From contig NC_088775.1 in the NCBI RefSeq assembly GCF_954871325.1, forward strand, positions 40,959,561-41,023,560: 64,000 nucleotides of DNA, in the 5' to 3' direction. The DNA is from Gordionus sp. m RMFG-2023 (lineage: Eukaryota > Nematomorpha > Gordioida > Chordodea > Parachordodidae). The stretch's first letter is position 1, and the number at the start of each line of letters is the position of its first letter. A program made the translations under genes and the position numbers. Below, piece by piece: positions 35,626 through 47,395 of this stretch. The notes below the pieces were generated by a model. That model saw nothing but the letters and a program-made list of their open reading frames with translations. It searched no databases and was not told where the DNA came from.

Positions 35626-36373
35626 AATCGATAAAAATATAGATTTTAATCATGTTAATTTAAAAGCTCGCGTGTTGTTATTATGGCATTTATATATCAA
35701 ATTGTTTAATTAATTAAAAAGTCAATGTTTAGCATGAATTATAATTTTATTCATATAAATAAAACTTATATTTTATATATTCGTTTGTTTAAATCAATTT
35801 ATTTTATATTAACCTATTAAACAATTAATTTAAAAATGTATATAAATTGTTAAAATTTATTAGATAGTGAATGATAAAAGTTATATATTTAAAATAAAAT
35901 TGTACCTTTATATTATCATCATCTTATGCCTATAGTCCTGCCTATTTTTTCATGTATATTATAACATGTTTTATTTATAACTACAGGTAAATATATAAAA
36001 AACTTTAATATACCCTCTACTCGAGCCCTTATTTTAAAAATAATTTAGCTTAAAATTTTTGTTTGAGATATCATTACATTTTGTCAAATAATTTCAAATT
36101 CTTATAAAAAACAAGACTTTAATATTCTTCTGTATCTTCGAATTCATGAAATAAACTTACAAAACAGTCTGAATTTATGCTAGAGTCAAGTTCATTTCAT
36201 TACAAGATCATTTAGTTAAAATATCTATTTTATATCTTACGTCGATTCGATAAAACTATTTTATAAATTTAAAAAAAAATAAATAGGGACGCATTTTTTA
36301 ACTATATATATTCTTTATTTATAAAAAAAACATTCACTTTATATTAAATGTATAAATAAAATCTGCTAAAAAA

Positions 36374-38238
36374 TTATTTCCAAAAATCTTCCTTTAAATT
36401 TAATATATTAATGTCCCATGAATTTAATGAAAGACATTCTTTCAGAGTTGACGATGACATTCTGTTTCTTTTGTTGGTATAAATATTAGCAGCCCTTGAA
36501 AACAATCTTTCACTCGCAACCGATGTTGTTTGTTGCCCTAAATAATCTCTCGCCATATTCGACAACCTACGGAATCTATTGGAATTTTCAGACCACCAAC
36601 CAAGAACATCCACTGTTGTCTTAGCCACAGGATCCGCCAAATAATCCTCAATCTCGTCTAAAGCCGGATTTTTCTTAACACAGGCATCTCTAAATATTAA
36701 ATATGAATGATTGTATATAAATAATTAGAATTATATTTACCTTCTCAACTCATTCAATATATTTACCGACATCATAGTAGAGTCGGGATCCTCATAATCA
36801 TAATCTTGACTGGATGAAGTTTGATAATTATTAAATAAGTCTTTAAATCTTTCGTAATATCTCCGGATGAATTCATAAAACTAGGGATAAAGATTTTCTT
36901 GATCCTTGGGTCAAGAAAACTACCTACGTAGTTTTCAAATTTTGTCATGAGGTATGTATATATGGCGCATTTTTTTAACATTATCATGGAAGCCATTTAC
37001 ATTTTTTTTGATGGGCAGCGAAAGCGGTAGCGCGATGGTTTAACAACTCTGATAATTTGGTATTTTTATTGAATTAACACACATAAAATATTTGTAAAAA
37101 TTATGAATGATTATTTAAAAAATATATACTTGTCGCCGTACTAACTCTATACATCTTCTGGCATAAAGAACATTTCCTATGTGTCTTTTTTGGAGTATGG
37201 TAGAAATAATTCTTAAAATTAAAAATATCAGAACTATTCACGGAATCATCCCCATTCATTTCCAACATTGAAATACACCTAAATGACTCAGTAGAAGTCT
37301 ATATAAAATTAATAATTATTTTAAAAAATAATTAGGGCCGGGTCTATCTTGAAAAATTTGGCTCGTCGAAGGGTATTTGGAAATAAAAAAAATAATTATC
37401 GGGAAAAAATTACCATATAAAATTATTCCCCGGAAATAAATTCCCCATTTTTAAAATAACTATATCCCAGGAAAAATAAATTCTAGTAAATAATTAGCCG
37501 GAAAAAATTTTTCCCGGAAAAAAAATCCTATCAAAATAATTAGCAGGAAATTTTCTTTGTAATTATTATAATTTTAAATATATATAATTCATTAAGAAAA
37601 CACAACAGGAACTATAATCTTAAAATAGAAACTTATTTTATTTTAAAAATTTCTAACTCAGTAAATGTTATTACATTACATAATCGTAATTATTTCTTTT
37701 CTGTAAATTTTGAAAAAAAAAATCATAAGCAAAATAATTTAAAAAATAGAAACCTGGTTGAATTGCAAATTTCCTATTTTGCCACAGAATTTATATATAT
37801 AATTATATCATTTAATATGCCCATCATTAGTTTAGGGTCGGGCCGTATTTTAATTTTTTTAAATATATCCGGACCGTGCCGGTTCTGAAAAATTTTTATA
37901 AAAAAATCGGGCCGGGCAGTATATTTTAAAACCAAATATTTGAAATCGCCATTATTAGTTATAAAAATCAATAATATTTATAATCTATTTTTAAAAAAGT
38001 AGGGCCGCGAATATAATTTTAAAAAAGATGCGGGCCGGGCCGTGCATATGATTTCTCTGATATTAGTATTTATAGTTTTGCTCAAATAAGAATAAGTTCA
38101 TTTTCAAGCATACCAAAATAAAATTATATTTTATAATTAACAAAAAAATAAAATACATAATTATACCTCAATTTCCTGCTGCGACTGTGAGGTCGATTGG
38201 AAATCTTCATCTATAGAATTAGAAAGAGAAAAATCCAT
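36374..38238 (-). pseudogene. hAT B transposase, internally deleted
   Basis: First exon 38167-38238, MDFSLSNSIDEDFQSTSQ, with a clean GTATAATT donor. Second exon 37134-37298 holds half a BED zinc finger, KKTHRKCSLCQKMYRVS, with a TTTTATATAG acceptor. The central catalytic part is absent. From about 36960 the C-terminal half resumes: KFENYVGSFLDPRIKKIF, ERFKDLFNNYQTSSS in a shifted frame, MSVNILNELR, then a short intron and DVLGWWSENSNRF, YLGQQTTSVASERLFSRA, NRMSSSTLKECLSL, the hAT dimerisation region, ending at 36374. The element therefore cannot make a full transposase. Confidence 0.8.
37333..38065. mobile_element. nested element with GGGCCGGGCC repeats in the hAT B intron
   Basis: The right end, read inward, is CAGAGAAATCATATGCACGG followed by CCCGGCCCGC motifs, resembling the CAGAGACCTGCAG end of hAT D. 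Inside are repeated CGGGAAAAA, CCCGGAAAAA and GGGCCGGGC motifs. The left end is unclear and no target duplication was found. The intron position leaves both neighbouring exons intact. Confidence 0.5.
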
Positions 38239-38879
38239 TTTTATATTTAAAAAAAATTATTTTTATTTAGTCTGTCGTTCCTCACCTATTTTTTTTAATA
38301 ATAATTTTCTTATTTATTAACTTTCTCATGTTTATTAATTATTTCCATTTATAATGGCATAAGCGAAGGCGAACATGATTTATATAAAAATAATAATTAA
38401 AAAAATAAATCAAGCGAAAAAAATAAATAAATTATATAATATAAATAAATAAAAAAATCTAAAAAAAGAATTTTAATTTTTAAAAAGTAAAATCTTATTC
38501 AATTGATTTGAGTCTATAGACTAGTAAATTCCGACTGTTTTCTAAGTTTCTTTATCATGAATTAGAAACTTATATTATACAGAAGAATATTAGCGTCTTG
38601 TTTTTTATAAGAATTAAAAATAGAAATTATTTGACAATATGTAAAGACATCTAAAACAAAAATTTCATACCAAATTTTTTTTAAAATATAGGGCTAGGGT
38701 AGAGGGTATAGTAGAGTTTTTTAATATATTTACCTGTAAATATAAATAAACAAGTGATAAAATACATGTAAAAGTAGGCTGGGCTATAAGCATAAGGTGA
38801 TGATAATATGTAGGACAATTATATTTTAAATTTATAACTTTTATCATTCACTATCTAATAAATTTTAACAATTTAAAAA

Positions 38880-39800
38880 TCTAAATACCTATAAAAATAA
38901 CAATTATGATAATTGTCTCTTTTTTAGGGTTCATCTACAGTGAAGTTTTATTTAAACATGTTAGCAATACTTATTTTAGCCTATTTACGTCAAAAAAATT
39001 TAAAAAACTTTAAAATTAACTATTATGACAATTGTCATTTATCTAGGGTACATTTTCATTAAATTTTTAATTTATCATCTTAGCAATCTATATTTATGCC
39101 CATTTGCGTCAAAAAAATTTAAAAAACTTTAAAAATGATGATTATGATAATTGTCACTTTTCTAGGGTACATCTTCACTGAAGTTTTATTTAGCCATGTT
39201 GTTAGCAATACTTATTTTAGCCTATTTACGTCAAAAAACTTTAAAAATAACTATTATGTCAATTGTCATTTATCTAGGGTACATCTTCATTACATTTTTA
39301 ATTTAACATAATAGCAATCTATATTTGCACATTTGAGTCAAAAAAATTTAAAAAACTTTAAAAATAACGATTATGACAATTGTCACTTTTTTAGGGTACA
39401 TCTTCACTGAAGTTTTATTTAAATGTTTGCAATACCTATTTTAGCCTATTTAGGCTAAAAAAATTAAAAATATTGAAAATAAAAATAACGATTAAGAATT
39501 TATCTAGGGTACATCTTCATAATTTTTAATTTAACATGTTAGCAATCTATATTTATGCCCATTAGCGTAAAAACTTTAAAAATAACGATTATGACAATTG
39601 TCACCTTTTCAGAGAACATCTTCACTGAAGTATGTTTAAAAATACCTACCTATTTTGATAATTATCATTTTTCCAGGGAACATCTTCATTGAATTTATAA
39701 TATAATATCTTTACAATATAAATTATATTATAACCCTTTTGTGTCCAAAAATTTCAAAAATCTTAAAAAATAACGCATATGGCAATTGTCGCATTATTGA
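38880..39800 (-). repeat. ~115-base minisatellite, right arm of hAT B, about 7-8 copies
   Basis: Units contain TTATGACAATTGTCA, CTAGGGTACATCTTCACTGA, AGTTTTATTTAAACATGTTA and ACTTATTTTAGCCTATTTAC. They face the left array in inverted orientation. Confidence 0.88.
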
Positions 39801-40394
39801 CATAAATATTTATAAAAAAATTATTTAGAAAAATTTCCTCTTTTAATATACTTAAAATATAGATATATTTAGAAAAAATATTATTTAGAAAAAGAAAAAC
39901 CACCTTTTTTAATATTCTTAAAATATAGATATATTTATAAAAAAATTATTTAGAAAAAGCCACCTCTAATAATAAACTTAAAATATAGATATATTTATAA
40001 AAATAATATAAAAAAAACTATAGAAGATTTGACCTAAAAGATTATTTATTTATGATATAATTAAGAAAAGAATAAAATTTTATGATAAAACAAAAGAATA
40101 AAATTTTATCAAAAAATTAGCAAAATATGTTTCAAAAATATTTTTGTACTTCAAAAAATATTTTTTGCTTAAAATTTTTAGCTCTCAAAAATATTAATTT
40201 TTTTTTATTTAAAAAAATATTAATTTTTTTTTAATAAATCCATTTTTATTATAATCAAAACATATTATTTGGCATTAAATAAAATATAAATAAAATAAAT
40301 TATTTCACTAAAAATAAATAAATAAAATTCTACATTATTATTTAATTTCTCAATAACATAAAAATAATTTTTGGCTCTAAATTTAAAATAAACT

Positions 40395-40522
40395 CAAGCT
40401 ACCCTCTGAGCCGACTAAGTGAGCCGACTCATGCGGCTCCTTGATCTGCTTGAGTCGGAGCCGTTTTTTACGACTATGACTCGAGTCGCAAGTCGTAAGA
40501 ACTCATCTTTTTAACAACACTA
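40395..40522. repeat. GAGTCGACT subterminal cluster and right end of hAT B
   Basis: CTGAGCCGACTAAGTGAGCC, ACTCATGCGG and GACTCGAGTCGCAAGTCG motifs run to the terminus TTTTTAACAACACTA. They mirror those at 34350-34470. Confidence 0.8.
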
Positions 40523-42601
40523 CAAATTTTAACATATAACTAATAAAATTTTAAATTCCTAATAATTAAAATAATGGCCATTAATAATGCCATTGCTTTA
40601 ATATATTATATAAATATGATATAATTAAGTTAATATATTCTTTTACTATACCTTTATAAGGCTTTAAAATATATGACTTCAAAGGATAGGCATCATCAGT
40701 GACAAAAAATGTGGGAAAAGGAGGCTGGAATTCGGCAATCTTTTAGAAGGAGGTAATTGTATCTCTCCATTTTCTATCATTTTGTATATTTTGGAGTTAG
40801 CAAAAACACCTCCATCAGATTCACTGCCAAAACTTCCTACATCGACTGTTATAAATTTGCCTTTGGCATCCACAATTCTTGTTTTTACAATATATAAATA
40901 ATATTTTTCAAAAATTATATTTTTGTTATCAAGTTTTCATTACAATGTTTATTAATATGGAAATATTTAATTAGCATAAATAAAAAATAATTTCACAAAC
41001 CTTGTAAAACCACAGAGAAAAAGTGTTTATAATTGTAGAACCCACTGCCAGAATGAGGTGGCTTTCTAATTCTGCAGTGTTTTCCATCAATACATCCCAC
41101 ACAATTTGGTAAATTCCATTTCACTTCAAACTCCTTTTAATTTATATGTATACTATACCTTTACTATCCTCTCAAAGTCATTGAGAGTAGGTGGTGGCAT
41201 ATGTTTGCCTATCAAAGTTTGTCGTATAGCTTGGCATGTTGTCCTAATTATTTTCTGGACTGTAGATATGCCTATTTTGAAAGAATAGGCCAAAGTAGGA
41301 TATCTACAGCCTGTTGCTAAATATCTAAATAAAAAATATATTTAAATAATAAATTGCTTTATTTTTACCTTAAACAAATCATAAGCATTTCTTCTACACT
41401 TATAGGATGTTTATTAAAATTTGTACATTTAGTATATAATAAAGGTTTTATATATTTTAGTATATAATAAAATGTTTCCTAAATTAAAATAAATTATAGA
41501 TAAAATAGAATAAAATTACTTTTGTCATTCTCATATAGTTAAAAAATTTTGAGTCATTTTTTAATAGTTTTGGAAAAAGGATGTAAAATTCACCTTCCTT
41601 TCTTTTATTAATATTAAGATTATTTAATCTTCTACTCTTCTACATCATTCTGTAAAAAAATATTAATTTGAGGATGGCTACCATTTTGAATTAATATAAA
41701 GTCGTATCCGCAGTAAACAGTGTCTGATTTAACAATCGCTTTGCAAAATCGCTGCGATCCATCAGCTGATCGATCGCAGCGATATCGCGTCTAAATCGCG
41801 ATCGCACTATGAATTCAGGGTAAGTCATTTATGCAATAGTAGTAAGAGTAACACTATAGATAGCTGTTAAAAATAGAATTTTTCTACCATATAATTCAAA
41901 TAGGTAACATATAAATCAGAGACCTGCAGAGGCACCATTTGCACGGCCCGGCCTGGTTTTAAATTTTTTTAGGCCCGGCCTGGATATTTTTAAAAAAAAT
42001 TTTTTATGGCCCGGCCCGGATTTAAAAATTTAAGGCCCGTCCCGGATATTTTTTAAAAAAAAATTTCCCCGGCTCGGAATTTTTTAAAATTATATTCGAC
42101 CTGGTATACAAAAATTCACCTATGAGGTATTTTACCATATTTTTCAGCGAGATCGCTTATTATTTAAAAAATACATGTAAAAAGCTAATATTTTGAGAAT
42201 ATTATATTGAATTTATAAAAATTATAAAACTGTTATTTATAAAAATGGATATTTTGAGCATATACTATATTTATTATTGCATTTATAAAAATAAAACTAA
42301 TATTCATAAAAATGGTAATAATATTTTGAGCATATACTATATTTTATATTGCATTTAAAAAAAATAAAACTAATATTTAATTTATAAAAATGGTAAATAT
42401 TTTGAGAATATAATATTTTTTTTTTTTTTATATTAAACTGTATTTTATTTTTTGATTTTCATTAAAATTACAGAGGATTAAAAAATATATATTAAAATGG
42501 ATATATTAAAAATTAAATATAAAAAAAAGAAATATATAATATATATATGATCTATGAAGACATTAAAAAAGACTATAAAAAAAAATATATGGGTTTTAAA
42601 A

Positions 42602-42830
42602 AAAGGGGGGGGGGGTATATATCATCCAAGAGAAGAGTGAATATTTAAAAAATTAGACCGGCAAATTTCTAGGGAAATCTGATGGCGAAGGTAAAATCCT
42701 TCATTGGGGTCCCCTGAGATCTGTCTCATTTTTTTTCCTATAATTTTAATGAAATTGAGGGCCTCGTTTCCAAACATGCCTAGGGTATTGGTAACGATAG
42801 GAATGAACATAGTGTTGGCGAGGCAAGCGT
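42602..42830 (-). pseudogene. LINE reverse transcriptase C-terminal fragment
   Basis: The minus-strand frame reads IPIVTNTLGMFGNEALNF, then GDPNEGFYLRHQISLEIC, similar to the region after the reverse transcriptase domain of non-LTR retrotransposons, where an exhausted-sounding pattern IPIV--TLG--G-EA and LR--ISLEI is typical. It is only about 60 codons, abruptly bounded by a G run at 42605-42615 and by AT-rich hAT D sequence. Too short to name the clade. Confidence 0.6.
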
Positions 42831-43160
42831 ATTTATATAATATATTGTATTTAATTTACTATTTAATTTATAAAATAAAAATAAATCGCTATTTAAAAAA
42901 ATGCATGTATAATAAATAGTATTTTGAAAATATAATCTAATTGCACAATATTAATATAATTTATTTTATAATATAAATTTTTAACAAAAGAAGATAATTG
43001 TATTATATAATATTGTAAAAAAAAATAATGAAAAATGTTGGATTAAAAACTTTCATGACTCAAGGTAAAATATAATAAATGCAATAAATATTTGACAGTT
43101 TGCAAAGTAAAAAACCAACATGATTGACGAAACCCTATACTCAAGAAAGATATTAAAAAT

Positions 43161-44880
43161 TCACAAATTATCATGAAGATAGAGAATCATATCTACCTTT
43201 TCAGGTTGAAGATTACTTCTTCTTTCTTCAAGAATTCTCCCAGTAGTGGAAAAATTCCGCTCACAGCTTGCACTTGAAGCAGGAATTGCCAATACCCGTT
43301 TTGCCAATTTTAAATTGGAAATTCGCTTTGATGAGCCGCCCACCACTCTAACATATCCACCTTAAATGTTTCATCTATTTTTTTATTTATGTAATTATAA
43401 TATTCATCATCGGGTATTGACATATTACCAGAATTACCATCGCTCCATTTGTCATAAAACGATTCAGTTTGTTTAACAACAGTCGTAATTTGACTGATCG
43501 ATGGTATTTCATTTACTTCCTGAGCCTCTTGTAATTTAATATAATCTTTAATATAGTTTTCCGTCATCTTGCGATCTGTCCCTGACAACATTAATTGCTT
43601 GAATTTGGGACAGAGAAAAAGAGAAATAAAATGATACTTGTGTAAAACAAATTTTTCAATTAAAAAATGCTTTATATTAGTAAAATCAATTTTATTTCTC
43701 CTTTTCGCTTTGAAAGGTATTACAAACTTCAAGAAGTTCATAATACCAAATTACCACTTTAAAAAGAGTACAAGAGTCCGACTTTAACTCAACAATAGCT
43801 CTGTTAAAATACTCAAGAATTTTGACTAGATCCTGAAGGATCGGAAAGTCTATAATATAATACTTTTCCGATCCCCCATGTTATTGAAGAACTTTTGTAA
43901 TTTCTTCATTTTGAGAATAAACAGAATTGAGAATATTGTATTTAGAGTTCCAGCGGACTTCTATATCTTGATAAAGGGCTTTCAAATGCTGGCATTTATT
44001 ACTTTGTTTTAAATGCCCCACTAATATTTTAGTATTATCTATTGTTGATTTTATTAATGGGGCATTACTTTCCAAATATTTGAAGTTAAATGAATTTCTT
44101 AAAATTGTATTTAATATATGACATGAACAATTTATACGTTCATTTAACTCCAATGCTTTTATAATATTTTTACCTTGGTCTGTAACAAATATTATATTAA
44201 TAAAATCGTTAGTGTTAAAATTAAAATTATGAAAATTTTTTAATAGTTCATCCTTAACTACTTTGCTAGTCTTTGTCACTTCTTTAAATTTAGCGGTAAA
44301 TAGGTTTCTCTTCACTAACTTCCAGTCATCTGATATATAGTGCATGTTAACTGTTATAAACGAGTTCTTTTTATGGTCATCGCACCATATATCAGTGGAA
44401 GCAGCCATAAATCGATTCTTGATTACTGGGGCAATAGTATCAACCAAAATGTTTCTTATTTTATTACATTTTTCTTTAAGGTGGAGTGATAGAGTGGTGG
44501 GATGTGAAATCAATGAGTTGATATCTATTTTACCATACTTTGCCCCAACATCGACTAGAGCCTGGCTGAATTCAAGAAACCGATTCCCAGCTATCATTTC
44601 GAAAGGTCTAATATCTTTTGCGCAAAGTGTTAAGGAATGATTTATAAATTTTTCTTTAAAATATTTTATATTACATTTATAGGTTGGTTTTTCAGGTATA
44701 AATTTTTTTTATTAATTTTCATGGATTTACCATCACATTTATGTCTTTTTAAATGTGATGTACCATGTTTATAATTATAAGATAATATACTTGAACAATT
44801 CTTACATTGTACGTAGCCAATGTTTTTTTTATTTTCATCTATGATGATGTTAAATTTAGCCCATATTTCAGATTTTAAAT
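43161..44880 (-). pseudogene. hAT D transposase, almost complete
   Basis: From the 5' end: BED zinc finger at 44870-44730 (VQCKNCSSILSYN, GTSHLKRHKC), then KEKFINHSLTLCAKDIRP and MIAGNRFLEFSQALVDVG, the catalytic region (NRFMAASTDIWCDDHKKN, FVTDQGKNIIKALEL, INCSCHILNTIL, VRWNSKYNILNSV), KILEYFNRAIVELKSDS and the dimerisation part (LEWWAAHQSEFPI, LAIPASSASCERNFSTTG, EERRSNLQPEKVDMILYL) ending at 43161. Breaks are few: a frame change near 44700 after the finger, one stop near 43878, and a one-base shift near 43320. It is the best preserved hAT transposase in the window and could recently have mobilised related copies. Confidence 0.88.
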
Positions 44881-44899
44881 TATTATTTGTATTTCTAAA

Positions 44900-45192
44900 A
44901 GAATAAATATTATTTATAATTTATTAATTATATCATTAGTATTTTGTGCCATGATATTCCTTTATTTGATTGTTTTGGTAAATATTCTAAAAATTTAGAT
45001 ATGAATTATAAAAAAATATATTAATAATACTTGAATATTGGGGCTTATTTAAGATATTCCTTTATTTGATTGTTTTGGTAAAATATGTTGTAAAAATTTA
45101 GATATGAATTATAAAAAAATATATTAATACTTTGAATAAATTTGCAGGAAATTAATAATTAGATCGATCTGTGGGTGTTAGGTAGTGTTAAC
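44900..45192. repeat. two direct ~100-base repeats in hAT D
   Basis: GATATTCCTTTATTTGATTG, TTTAGATATGAATTATAAAA and ATATATTAATA occur twice (about 44950-45045 and 45053-45130). No gene. Confidence 0.6.
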
Positions 45193-45536
45193 CAATGACA
45201 TTAATACTATAGACTGCCGATTAATATATTTGAAGTGGCAAAAATTCAAGTGACTGGTGGCCATTTTGTGTTTGTATCTTTTACGAAAGAACCATATGAT
45301 AATTTCATAAATTTCAGGTATATTTTTATTAGGTTTATATTTATAATATATATATATATTCTAATTAAACACCAATTTATTATTTACCTTATATATTATA
45401 GTATATATGAATCAAATAAAGGTCACTACTGAATATGAAGAAAAGAAAGTTAGATGTGATATCTGTTTACATTCCCTAATTTAATTCCGCAAACGACAAT
45501 AATTATACATTAATAAAAATTAAGAATTATGGTGGA

Positions 45537-45824
45537 TTGATAATACCATCCCAAAGCGTGTCAAATTTATGCAAAATAACAGAGAGCTCATTCAGGGCTT
45601 TTGAAAAAGTAGATGAAATAACCAAAAGACATGCTGTTAAAAAAATAGAATGTCTAATATTGTCAAAAATATTAGGCACAAATATCCTTAGTGACCTGCA
45701 AGATCATATGGATCAAGAGGCAGGGTTAAGTCATTATCAAATTATAATAAGACTTATAATAAAAAGGTATATACAATATTTACTTGATTTTAATAAAAAT
45801 TTATTTTTAGATACCTTCACATAA
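45537..45824 (+). pseudogene. P-element/THAP9-like transposase C-terminal piece (copy 2)
   Basis: Identical over 95 residues to the minus-strand piece at 8165-8452 (IIPSQSVSNLCKITESSFR). Upstream in another frame is EEKKVRCDICLHSLI at about 45437-45482, and before it, in the terminal repeat, an exon-like frame AKIQVTGGHFVFVSFTKE ending at a CAG/GTATAT donor near 45317 with a TATATTATAG acceptor at about 45402. One frame change separates the Cys-pair exon from this piece. Confidence 0.75.
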
Positions 45825-46417
45825 GAATGCATCATTATGGTAATAAAGTAAATCAAAAATTACAATTAAATATCAGGCAAAAACTAAACAAGGCTGTACT
45901 TTTTCAAGGGCAATAAACCAAGTAATATAAAAATATGTTATTTAACTTAAATATTTATAGGTGAAGAACAAATTATCTGAAAATTTCTAATGACTTTATT
46001 GGTTATAATAAATTAATTTTATTAGACATAAATATAACATATATATATTATTTGTATTTATTATTGATTTATAAGATTAATATTTTCTTTTCGCGATACA
46101 TATTAATTATAATAATATAATTATTTTATTTGATGTAAATATAACATAATATATATTATTTGTATTTTTCATGATATATATTTACATTATTGATTTTTAT
46201 ACTTTAGTGAATTAAATTTAAATAAAGAAATAAATGGATAGTTTATATTTATTATGGAATAACATAATTATAAGCAAAAATAAAACATAAAAGACATAAG
46301 ACATAAATTATAAAAATACAAAAGAAATCTAGAATTGATTTCTATAAAAAAAAATATTCATGTATTTTTGAATTAATCTGGCTTCTAGGAAACCTGCATG
46401 TTATAATTTATTATTCA

Positions 46418-46675
46418 TTATTTTGTTACTTTTCGAAGATGCTTTGGAAAATTAAAAATTGATGGTATTGCTCCCTCTCTTAATTGAACATGATTTGTAA
46501 CAGATGGAATAAATGAATCTGGTGTAAAATGCTTTGAACATAATTTACTATATTTTGTTACATTGAAGTTCTCTCTCTTCACAGCATGGGTCCACTTTTG
46601 TAATAATATTTTATCTTTCATAGGAAATCTGCCATAAATAATTTTTACAATAGAATAATTAATTGGAGATATCAT
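46418..46675 (-). CDS. THAP zinc-finger fragment of P-like copy 2
   Basis: Same sequence as 7314-7571 except for about one residue: RFPMKDKILLQKW, CSKHFTPDSF, GAIPSIFNFP. It faces the C-terminal piece across about 590 bases of AT-rich spacer. The first half of the THAP fold is missing. Confidence 0.75.
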   Translation of the reverse strand: MISPINYSIVKIIYGRFPMKDKILLQKWTHAVKRENFNVTKYSKLCSKHFTPDSFIPSVTNHVQLREGAIPSIFNFPKHLRKVTK

Positions 46676-47395
46676 ACTTATGAAAGGAAATTTTGCTTCC
46701 TCAGCAATATACTACCATTTTAAATCTTTTAGTAATTAAAAAATATTAAATTGAATTCTTATAAAAGATATTCATTATTAAATAATAAATTGCAAATGTT
46801 AATAAAGAGCAGAAATATTTCATGTAAAATATTCAGTAGTGACCTTTATTTGATTCATATATACTATAATATATAAGGTAAATAATAAATTGGTGTTGAA
46901 ATTTATGAAATTATCATATGCTTCTTTCGTAAAAGACACAAACACAAAATGGCCACCAGTCACTTCAATTTTTGCCAGTTCAAATTTGATTTTATTATTA
47001 CGATCGGCAGTCTATAGTATTAATGTCATTGGTGTTAACCATCACCCAATATTATATTAATCATAACTATAATATAATATAATCTTATAACCATTAACTC
47101 ATAATGTAAAAATTTTTATAAAAAATATGAAGGCCCGGCCCGGATATATTAAAAAAAAAATTTTTAGGCCGGCCCGGATATGTTTAAAAAAAAATTTTTT
47201 AGGCCCGGCCCGGATATATTTAAAAAATTTAAAATACAGCCGGGCCGGGCTTAGGGCCGGGCCTGCAGGTCTCTGATATAAATTGATAAAAATGCTTGGC
47301 TATCAATGTATTGGCTAATATCTAATTTTCAAGGATACTATTAGACACCTTCAATTGCGAAATAACCTGTTTCATAAAATTTTAAATATAAAGTC

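Larger units (their letters stand above)
34340..40522. mobile_element. hAT element B, 8-bp target duplication CAAATTTT
   Basis: Termini TAGTGTTGTTAAAC at the left and TTTTTAACAACACTA at the right. Exact duplication CAAATTTT at 34332-34339 and 40523-40530. Just inside both ends are clusters of GAGTCGACTC/GAGCCGACT motifs (34350-34470 and 40395-40500), then opposite-facing arrays of the ~115-base TGACAATTGTCA minisatellite. It carries an internally deleted hAT transposase gene on the minus strand and sits in an intron of the Harbinger transposase gene, so it is the younger insertion. Confidence 0.93.
33982..41660 (-). pseudogene. PIF/Harbinger transposase (DDE nuclease), nearly intact, hAT in an intron
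   Basis: Exons on the minus strand, from the 5' end: EGEFYILFPKLLKND and KFFNYMRMTK (about 41640-41520), YTKCTNFNKHPISVEEMLM, YPTLAYSFKIGISTVQKIIR (helix-turn-helix), then WNLPNCVGCIDGKHCRIRK with the first Asp (about 41080-41130), VDVGSFGSESDGGVFANS (40770-40850), FFVTDDAYPLKSYILKPYKG with the second Asp (about 40650-40715), and after the last intron ILTPQQEAFNYRISRARIQ, VECAFGILSAKW with the Glu (about 34240-34310). All three catalytic residues are present. The last intron runs from GTATAG near 40650 to TTTTAAG near 34314 and holds the whole hAT B element. A one-base frame change near 40735 interrupts the exon before the second Asp. Confidence 0.88.
32412..41820. mobile_element. PIF/Harbinger element with two genes, interrupted by a hAT
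   Basis: The left end reads CCCAGAATTGAGCTAATCGC and the right end, read inward, CCCTGAATTCATAGTGCGAT, both followed by GCGATCGCGA-rich sequence. The flanks are TCA and TAA, close to but not an exact 3-bp TWA duplication. The paralogous stretch at 13690-13740 runs across the insertion point without the element, so it serves as an approximate empty site. It holds a MADF-type gene on the plus strand and a Harbinger nuclease gene on the minus strand, convergent. Without the 6.2-kb hAT it is about 3.2 kb. Confidence 0.85.
45193..47031. mobile_element. P-like DNA transposon copy 2, 8-bp target duplication
   Basis: Termini CAATGACATTAATAC, then TATAGACTGCCGAT, inverted at both ends. Exact duplication GTGTTAAC at 45185-45192 and 47032-47039. 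It is an inverted, near-identical copy of 6906-8802, with one small deletion in the right terminal repeat (most of the AT-rich intron-like part is missing there). It sits inside hAT D. Confidence 0.92.
41917..47275. mobile_element. hAT element D, 8-bp target duplication ATATAAAT
   Basis: Termini CAGAGACCTGCAG (41917) and CTGCAGGTCTCTG (47275) are perfect inverted repeats. Exact duplication ATATAAAT at 41909-41916 and 47276-47283. Subterminal clusters of GGCCCGGCCCGGATAT lie at 41940-42110 and 47130-47260. It carries a minus-strand transposase gene, a LINE fragment and a P-like element (45193-47031). Without the P-like copy it is about 3.5 kb. Confidence 0.93.

Noticed and set aside
16118-40522. 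hAT A and hAT B as members of one family
   Set aside because: Termini share GTTGTTAA, but the first bases, subterminal motifs and transposase sequences differ.
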